DNA of 64,000 nt from contig JAKSZP010007905.1 of NCBI GenBank assembly GCA_022478985.1, positions 1 to 64,000 on the forward strand, written 5' to 3'. Made by a program: the position numbers and the translations under genes. Shown piece after piece: positions 57,608 through 64,000 of this stretch; position 1 is the first letter of the stretch, and each line of letters opens with the position of its first letter. Source of the DNA: Massospora cicadina. Taxonomy: Eukaryota > Entomophthoromycota > Entomophthoromycetes > Entomophthorales > Entomophthoraceae. The notes under the pieces are model-generated. The model was not told where the DNA came from. It did not search any database and saw nothing but the letters and a program-made list of their open reading frames with translations.

Positions 57608-58721
57608 TGTGTTGGAATCACAGTATGCCCCCACTATCCAGCCTAATCGACTATAATAAGTCTTCTTATCCATTAGGGGATGAGGCCTGCTACTGGATTT
57701 AAGAGTTATCTTTGCAATAAAAAATATTGTTAGAAGAAATATTCCTAGCAAAAAAGTAATCCGCTAAGTTTTAATCCAATGGGTCACTATGTTTTGTTGA
57801 GAGTGAACCCAACTAATAAACAAGTTTTTAGAATGTCAATTTTAATAACAACAATCTAATTAACTTCAAAAGTCTATAAAGTTTTGTTGCCAATTATATA
57901 AGGTGTTTATGAGTTGCTAGGTGATTAATGACGCCTGTGATAAGCAACTTGTGATATAAACTTTTAGTATCATGACCTTCTGTGATTGGGTAAAAGTCCC
58001 ATTATGTAAGCAGGTTGTTAACCTAATAGAGGTGACACATTGGTATTGAGAAGAAGGAGCTAGACACGCTCTTTGGCTTACTCCTGAAGAGGTTGCATTG
58101 ATGGTTTGCTGCAGAATTTGACTAAATTGATGAGGAAGTTCATTGTTTAATGCGACTCTGGAGAGTAATTTATTAGTGATAGCTATCGTTTACAATTGAG
58201 TTGCAAACAGAAATTTGGGCGCTGACTTCCATTAAAAGTTTCCTTGCATTTTATTAAATAAAGCATATTCACAGAAACTTAACTATTTATAAAAATTTAG
58301 ACTGTCATACATTCAGTGTATAGTTTACTCTTAGAACTAGAGTTTAAGGATAGGATATACTTTGTCCATTATATTACTGGAAAAATTTCTTTGGACTCTG
58401 CGTTAAGAGAGATAAGAAGAGCCTCTAAACCTAATATTAGATTAAGCTTTACCTTAAGGATGAGTCTAAGGGAGAGTTTCCCTAAAATTCCAGATTTTCA
58501 TTAAAATTAAGAAGGACAAGCACCTTTTTAGCGTTGGACCTAATATTGAACTTAGCTTCGAGAAATTTACTAAAGTAATAGTCTACATACTATTAAAATC
58601 CCATATTAAATTAAAACGATTCATACAGACACACAAATCAGAAACCTGTGCAGTTAATAGGAATGCCAAAGCAAGCCACAATTCTGCAAGTCTAAAGAGT
58701 ACACAGCTTTAAATGTTAACA
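57608..58721 (+). repeat. 3' LTR of element A
   Basis: This 1114-bp LTR has TGTGTT...GTTAACA ends, followed by TSD ATAAT. It is the uninterrupted copy and shows what the 5' LTR looked like before element B landed. Confidence 0.85.
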
Positions 58722-58890
58722 ATAATTTCTCTATTATAATAAATTTTTATTATGAAATCCTCTTTCTAAAGAGAAAAAAGATAATTAAAAGTTTTAAAAT
58801 AATAATTCTTTATATCACTTAGAATTAAAAATAATTAACTATGTTTGATTTTAAAATTATAGTTCTAAAAAGTGTTTATTATAACTTTGG
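58722..58890. other. Short AT-rich spacer between elements A and E
   Basis: It begins with A's target duplication and ends with TTTGG, the expected target copy of element E. No gene. Confidence 0.6.
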
Positions 58891-59445
58891 TGTTATAGGT
58901 AATATACGGTGAGAGAGTAGCACAGGGTGAAAGTCCACTGAGCAATGGACGGTAATAAGAAGATCGCCAGTCCTCAAGACAAAATAATAGATTTAATAAA
59001 ATATGAAGCAATAGCTCTGGTGACACAACTTTTATTTATTATTATCTCTAGCTTATTCCTTTTGCTTCGCTCACTTCTTCCTATCTACAATCAAATTCCC
59101 CTCTTCAATCATCTCATCTCACTTATATATCAGCAATTTTGATTATAACGACTCCTTTTGCTTAGACTATTTGTACCTGCAATATTCTCATTAGCTCTGC
59201 AGAGTATACTTATTTTTAAATTTATCATCACCTTAGTTTGAGGTGATCTATTAATTATTTGTCACATGTTGACATCAACTTACTGCCTTAAATGAAGGTG
59301 ATTTAATAACCATCCGTTATGACTCAATATCACCTTATCCTAATGCACTTAAATATTCACACAATATAAATCATGATTGTCAGATTTTAGCCAATCTACC
59401 GTGGCAAGTTAGGGCTTATTGTCCAGTCATATCAGAATTTTGACA
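58891..59445 (-). repeat. 3' LTR of element E
   Basis: Minus-strand start TGTCAAAATTCTGA, end ACCTATAACA, 555 bp. It shares ACTGGACAATAAGCC near the start and GTCC.TT.CTCAGTGG near the end with the LTRs of B, and has the same length class. Confidence 0.8.
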
Positions 59446-59470
59446 TTAACCCCCTTGACTGGACAATAAG
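59415..59470 (-). promoter_or_regulatory. Hairpin holding the polypurine tract and LTR start of element E
   Basis: CTTATTGTCCAGTCA (minus strand, 59470 to 59456) pairs perfectly with TGACTGGACAATAAG (59429 to 59415). The 26-base loop holds the tract AGGGGGTTAA and the first bases of the LTR (boundary 59446/59445). Compared with B, stem position 6 is T-A here and C-G there, a compensatory change, and position 7 is G-C here and G-T there. Confidence 0.65.
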
Positions 59471-59479
59471 TCCCCCTAT

Positions 59480-60780
59480 TGTTTATACGCCTAAGAACTT
59501 TGCATGCATTTGGTTAATGATCTGACTGCTTTCAGGGTCCTTAATAGTATAGGCGTCGTCATCTGTTTTATTGAATAATAAATGGACTAATCCAAATACT
59601 GACCAATTTGTGCTTCTGACCAAACCCATGCTGGTCATGGAATAGATTCATATCTCCATCTTGGAACTAATCTAGCCCGCTATGCCATAACTAATTGACA
59701 TCCTGGTTCTTTATCTTCTTGGCTAAGATGAAAGAGTACGCTTTAGTTTGCAGCTTGATCAGTGTATTTTGTTAAGTTAGTCAAGTAGCATTGAGGATCC
59801 ATTCCATCGGTATTCTCCATGCAAGCATAGAACTTTGCAGGTAGAGCAGGGTGCTGTCCATATAGTAACTGGGAAGGACTCTTCCCATTGCATAGTGATA
59901 GTTGATGTTGTAGGCAAAGATAGTGGTGAAAAGGAGGGTAATTTAATCAGAGGGCCTTTTCATTACCAGCTTCCAAAGTAGGTTCACCAGCATTCCTTTA
60001 ACCCATTCAACCATACCATTCTATTCTGGGTGATATAGGGTCAATAGAACCCTGTGGATGGCCATCAGTTCATTGAGCTTGGTTAAAATGTAGGAAGTAA
60101 AGTTGATTCCATTTACAGTACAGATGAACGGAGGACAAATGTGTCGCTGAATTATACTTTCATTCACAAACTTCGCTACAATGATTACCACATAGCATGT
60201 ATTGCCTGTGCCTCAAACCACCTGGTCATGTGGTCAATTACTACCAGATTTTACTTAGACAGTTTCCTCAGTTGACAGGGGTCTTACAACATCAATAGAA
60301 ACTGTATTCCAAGCAAAATGCGGTTTCACTAACCCATACAAAGTCTTTTGGTTGAACGGCTTTTCCATTTTGACACTGATGGCAGCAGGAAATTATTTTA
60401 AGTATATCAAAGTGCATGATTTCCCAGTATTAAAGAGGTCGCAACATTTCTAGTGTCTTAAATATTAACCATGTCCAACTTCTTGGTGCGCGCTTATGAT
60501 ATTTGTTCAGGCAGAAGGCCTTGAGAAATTCACAATATTGTACCCTATCCGCTTGTACAGTTTACCATTCTTCTGAAACATATTGGCCATGTTCCATGTA
60601 TAACCTTGATGACTTGGGGCGGTTCATCGTCATATTTTCCGCTGAGCATTTTATCATACATCTTATTGCTCTGATCTGCTGTAACTGCAATCGTTGGTGC
60701 TCTTGATAAGCAATCTGCATTTTGGCGTTTGTCTCTAGGATGGTTAAGGATACTAAGATTGTAAGTCTGCATTTTGAGTG
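59480..60780 (-). pseudogene. Element E integrase (broken)
   Basis: On the minus strand near 60200-60245 the core reads LVVIDHMTRWFEAQA, matching SIDHLNRWFEARA of element B. Near 60000-60060 it continues with the segment matching B's TPKSNGMV (QNRMVWLNG), where the catalytic Glu position is not Glu. The N-terminal linker at 60545-60772 reads HPRDKRQNADCLSRAP, then TADQSNKMYDKMLSGKYDDE, the RNase H-integrase junction shared with B. Confidence 0.75.
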
Positions 60781-61990
60781 CCCCTCAGGCTAGACGCCCT
60801 TCAGGCTCTCTTTGATTTTGCAACCAGCGTAACGAAGCATAATTTGTTAAAACTTTAAACTTTACCCCGTGAAAATATACCCTGAATTGCTTATAGTCGT
60901 AGATCACCACTAAGCACTCCCACTCAGACACAGTGTAGTTGCGTTCATTAAAGTTCAAACCACAACTTCAATATAAAGATGTTGCTCCTCCCCCGTCATC
61001 TTTTTGGGATAGAACTTCTTGAACGGCAGAAAAAAATGTATCCGTCTGGACAATAAACTGTTTATCAAAATTTGGATATTGTAGCGCTGGTGTGCTGATT
61101 AATGCCATCCAAAGTGTACTAAAGGAGCATTGGTGATGTTAAGTCCACTCAAACACAGCATTTTTTTAGTAACTCAAACAGCGTTCCTCCAATACAGCTG
61201 AATTTAGTTAAGAAGCGTCAGTAGTAACTGAACATCCCCAAAATACCTCCACATTGCGTATGCTGTTTGGTGGGGTCATCTTCTAAAGGTTTCCACCTTA
61301 ATCCATTGAGGTTTAAGCCCCTTTGCATCTACTAAAAACCTTATGTACTCCAGCTGGTCTTTAAAGTAGTAACAAAACAGGGCTTAATCTTTTTGTTGGC
61401 CTCAGAAAGTTGGCGGAAGAACTCCTCCAGATGGATCAAATGCTCAGAGATCTTCTGCAAAAAGTCTTTGATACTTTCAAGGTACATGATGACGCATGAT
61501 AGATTTAGGTCGGCAAGAATGGTGTCCATGGCCCGTTAGAACGTATCTGGGGTGTTATGCAGCCCTTGTGTCATATGGGTCAGTTGAAAAAATCCCCTTG
61601 GACGTGATAATGGCGCATTCCTCTTGTTACTCTGTGGGCAACTCAAACTGGCAGTAACCCAATATGTAAAATATTGCAAAGAAGTAGTGAGCTCCCCCAA
61701 CCAATCCAAAGCTTTGGTGATCCATGGAAAGGGATATGAGTCCTTCTTGGTGAAACTGTTGAGCCTCCGTTACACTATTACTACATGGTTAGTACCATCC
61801 TTCTTTTTTATAATAAGAATGGGCAAGACCCATGGACTCTTAGATAATTTGAGTATCCCTTGCTCCAGTAGCTTTTCAATTTTATTGGTCACTACTTCAG
61901 CTGCCCTTAAGCAGCGGATAGGCTGAGACCAGATGGGAGAATGATATCCAGTGTCCAATTAACGGACCCCCCAGAACTTCCTAAATTGTG
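60780..61990 (-). pseudogene. Element E reverse transcriptase and RNase H (broken)
   Basis: RT starts near 61930: PIRCLRAAEVVTNKIEKLL, EQGILKLSKSPWVLPILIIK, KKDGTNHVV. The catalytic box near 61480 reads IMYLESIKDFLQKISEHLIH, so YxDD is YLES and both Asp are lost, followed by LEEFFRQLSEANKKIKP. The RNase H region (60790-61180) is recognisable but scattered over frames. Confidence 0.8.
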
Positions 61991-62539
61991 GTTTTCAACA
62001 GCAAAAATCTCCTTATATTTAAAATAAAGAATCTACTGATACTTCTAGTTTCCAATATCACCATTGAATTCTTTCATGATACCACTGACATTATGCCGGG
62101 CTCCAGTATGATGGGTAGACCAAATTCACCACAACCCAAACTTGTGAACCTGAAGGACCTCCTCCACATGGGTCAAGTGTTCATACACAACTATTTAATA
62201 TCAGCAGATCTTCAGTGGTTCTTTTTATAGGCTTGCTAGTAAAACCTTGATCTCTCCATGTACTGGTAGTAAAATACCAGGAGCCATATGGGGCTCAAGC
62301 CATGATTGCTGATAAGGCCTAATAACTTCCTCACAGAGCATGGCTTGTACTTCTACCTCTAATTTGGTATTTACTATGATTTGGTGTCAGAGGGGATTAT
62401 TATAGACCCAGCAGCTCTGAGAGGCAGCCTTTGAGACTCATATATTTTCTAAGGGAGGGCCACGTTTTCCTATTTAATTGATGGTAGTGCATCAGAAAAC
62501 ACCGTCACTATAGGCGAGATCGAAAAGTCCCATATGCAC

Positions 62540-63000
62540 CAGATCCATTGGTACTCCGCTGGAGGTGAAATAAATTAGGATACACTGCTCCAAAATTTCA
62601 AAGGTCTCCTTCGTCATATTGATGACAGCACTAAAGTTCTACATAAATGAAGTTTCAATTAGCAGGTAGGAATTTACTTTTCAGTAGCACAATTTCCAGA
62701 GCTATGATGACAATTGACCCAAACTGCAAGGGAAACGCACTATAAGCTCCCTCTGAGATCGTGCTTTTCGGCTCCAGCGGTCCCATATACCATTTGATGA
62801 TCTGCATCAGGTTATAATGTCAACTTTGCCATTAACTTCGTGAAAACTATGTTGACTGGGGCACCTGTGTCTATTATAGCACATACTTGGGTTTTGGCTA
62901 TAACGTAGTCACAATATGTACATTCAGAATAAAAAGAGTTTTGATTGTTTAATATTTGAACACTTTAAGGGATCTCTTCAAAAGAAAGCTCATAATCCCC
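62540..63000 (-). pseudogene. Element E protease
   Basis: The minus strand reads KTQVCAIIDTGAPVNIVFTK, with DTG intact at 62863-62871. It is the best-kept protease of the family here and the guide for spotting the mutated ones in B (DTN) and J (DKG). An open linker leads to RT about 0.9 kb away. Confidence 0.75.
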
Positions 63001-63229
63001 TCACTGACTTTAGGTTACTCTTTATCAATAGCATCCCTTGTAAGGGCGACATTTTACTCCTTTCAGGAAGGGCGCATCTGTGGCTGGTCCTTGCTCTTCT
63101 GCAAAAATCTGTCCAAACATTTAACAGGCATTAGGGTTATGCTGCTCTTGAGGTCCTTATTTTGCCGTGGCCTTAGCTTCCACTCATGTCAGTACTTCTA
63201 CTCTTCTGACCAGATGTTAATATAAAAAC

Positions 63230-63760
63230 CCATCATCATACTGAGGGACTTCAGCTGAATATACTTCTACAGGTTCAGGTGGGACATTTTGGGTTGGGAT
63301 AGTGGAGGTAGAGAGTCCCATCTCTACTACGCTCCATCTTTTCCCTGGTAGTACTGAACCTGCTGTACGCAGTGAGCCTGATGGTTGGGACAACTCCAGT
63401 CAAGATGACCAGGGTGACTGCATTCAGAAATTTTACACTGTAGAAACTGCAGGCTTGGTTCTTGTAAGATGAACCATGACAATAATTTGATAGTTGGTGA
63501 TTGAAGTAACCAGGGCCAGGTCAAAAGGTTGATTGGTGATGGTCAGCGTAATTATGCCCGGGTTAGAAGTTAAACTGCCAGGGATGACTCTGCCAAGGAT
63601 GAGGCTCATAATTATAATGAGGCCAGCAGTTACCAGGTAAAACTGAATCAGATGGGAAAGTCCACCAAATATGAAGGTCTGAAAAAATCGGCAGTATGTT
63701 TACACTCTGTATTGGGTGGAGGAAAGGTAGCGGACAAAAGGCGCAGAAACTAAACAACTT
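63230..63760 (-). pseudogene. Element E gag, C-terminal part with knuckle
   Basis: A minus-strand ORF at 63327-63524 reads QFLQCKISECSHPGHLDWSC then PNHQ. The CX4HX4C part of a zinc knuckle is intact, but the first Cys is four rather than two residues away, so the knuckle is irregular or carries a small insertion. The rest of gag continues past the window. Confidence 0.65.
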
Positions 63761-64000
63761 TGTTCAGGGGTAAATCGTCCTCAAAAATCAGATTCTTGAT
63801 GTTGTAAAGCTTCATAGTATGGCTTCACCATAGATTTCATTGCAATTCACACATCAGATTCAGATATAGTCTCTGCCCCAATTAACAGTGGGCTTCCGTT
63901 ATAATTTGGTCAGCAAACGCAGTGAGGATCTCATTGCACTGTAACCCAAAGGTCAAGAACTCAGTTCTTCCACTGAAACATTTTAGTGGTACCTCCAAAC

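Larger units (their letters stand above)
40433..58721 (+). mobile_element. Element A: plus-strand Ty3/gypsy element containing element B
   Basis: The 3' LTR is 57608-58721. The 5' LTR is 40433-41264 plus 50799-51090, split by element B. The flanking TSD is a perfect ATAAT (40428-40432 and 58722-58726). Internal order is primer site, gag with knuckle, RT, RNase H, integrase and a long 3' region. All coding parts are decayed. Confidence 0.85.
58891..64000 (-). mobile_element. Element E: minus-strand Ty3/gypsy element related to B (runs off right edge)
   Basis: The 3' LTR is 58891-59445, then polypurine tract, integrase, RNase H, RT, protease and part of gag to the window edge, all on the minus strand. 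LTR ends, polypurine tract (AGTCAAGGGGGT), RNase H-integrase linker and integrase sequence match element B. The 5' LTR and primer site lie outside. Confidence 0.85.

Noticed and set aside
54430..57660. The same PPT hairpin at the 3' junction of element A
   Set aside because: Only a CTGGA...TCCAG core of five bases is present around 57580-57640, too short to distinguish from chance.
1..64000. CRISPR arrays, rRNA genes, operons or prokaryotic signals
   Set aside because: None seen. Direct repeats in the window are LTRs or TSDs, and gene content is retrotransposon-derived throughout.

Overview
The window is eukaryotic, AT-rich, transposon-packed DNA. I find no intact gene and no recognisable host gene. 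Almost everything I can identify is a decayed retrotransposon: Ty3/gypsy LTR elements (two with integrase-linked chromodomains), one L1-like LINE, one tRNA-derived SINE, and two LTR elements with essentially no coding content. The chromovirus type and the LINE type would suit a repeat-rich filamentous fungus, perhaps an early-diverging or rust-like lineage. That is inference from element types only. No marker gene fixes the organism.

The layout is a set of nested insertions, worked out from LTR ends, target-site duplications (TSDs) and reading-frame continuity. (1) Positions 1-6630: a plus-strand chromovirus (H; RNase H, integrase, chromodomain, 3' LTR) is split by a minus-strand copy of the same family (I; 5' LTR, protease, RT, running off the left edge). 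(2) Positions 6631-14569: decayed AT-rich DNA with a SINE at 10631-10927 and, on either side of it, two diverged copies of an unidentified plus-strand coding sequence (about 8850-9690 and 12190-13010). (3) Positions 14570-37333: a minus-strand gypsy element (K) is split in its RT by plus-strand element J (18033-37098). J is split by minus-strand chromovirus G (21043-36373). Both LTRs of G are themselves interrupted, one by the LINE (21640-26911, 17-bp TSD) and the other by the non-coding LTR element F (32948-36056, 5-bp TSD CTTGG). (4) Positions 40433-58721: plus-strand element A (TSD ATAAT) carries element B (41265-50793) inside its 5' LTR, and B carries the short non-autonomous element C (45028-47139) between its RT and RNase H. 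(5) Positions 58891-64000: a minus-strand relative of B (E), with its 3' LTR at left, most of pol, and part of gag, running off the right edge.

Regions work as sets. A, B, J, F and C, whose LTRs differ, all carry a primer-binding site of the form TGGTGCTCACT, so they probably share one primer tRNA. B and E share a polypurine tract that sits in the loop of a 15-bp hairpin at the internal/3' LTR junction. One base pair differs between the copies by a compensatory change. The 3' end of the SINE resembles the 3' end of the LINE, which suggests a SINE-LINE partnership.

The coding regions carry many stops, frameshifts and lost catalytic residues, so none is expected to be active. The LINE is the least decayed and probably the youngest insertion. 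Boundaries given to the base rest on LTR ends and TSDs read by eye. Coding-domain limits are approximate.
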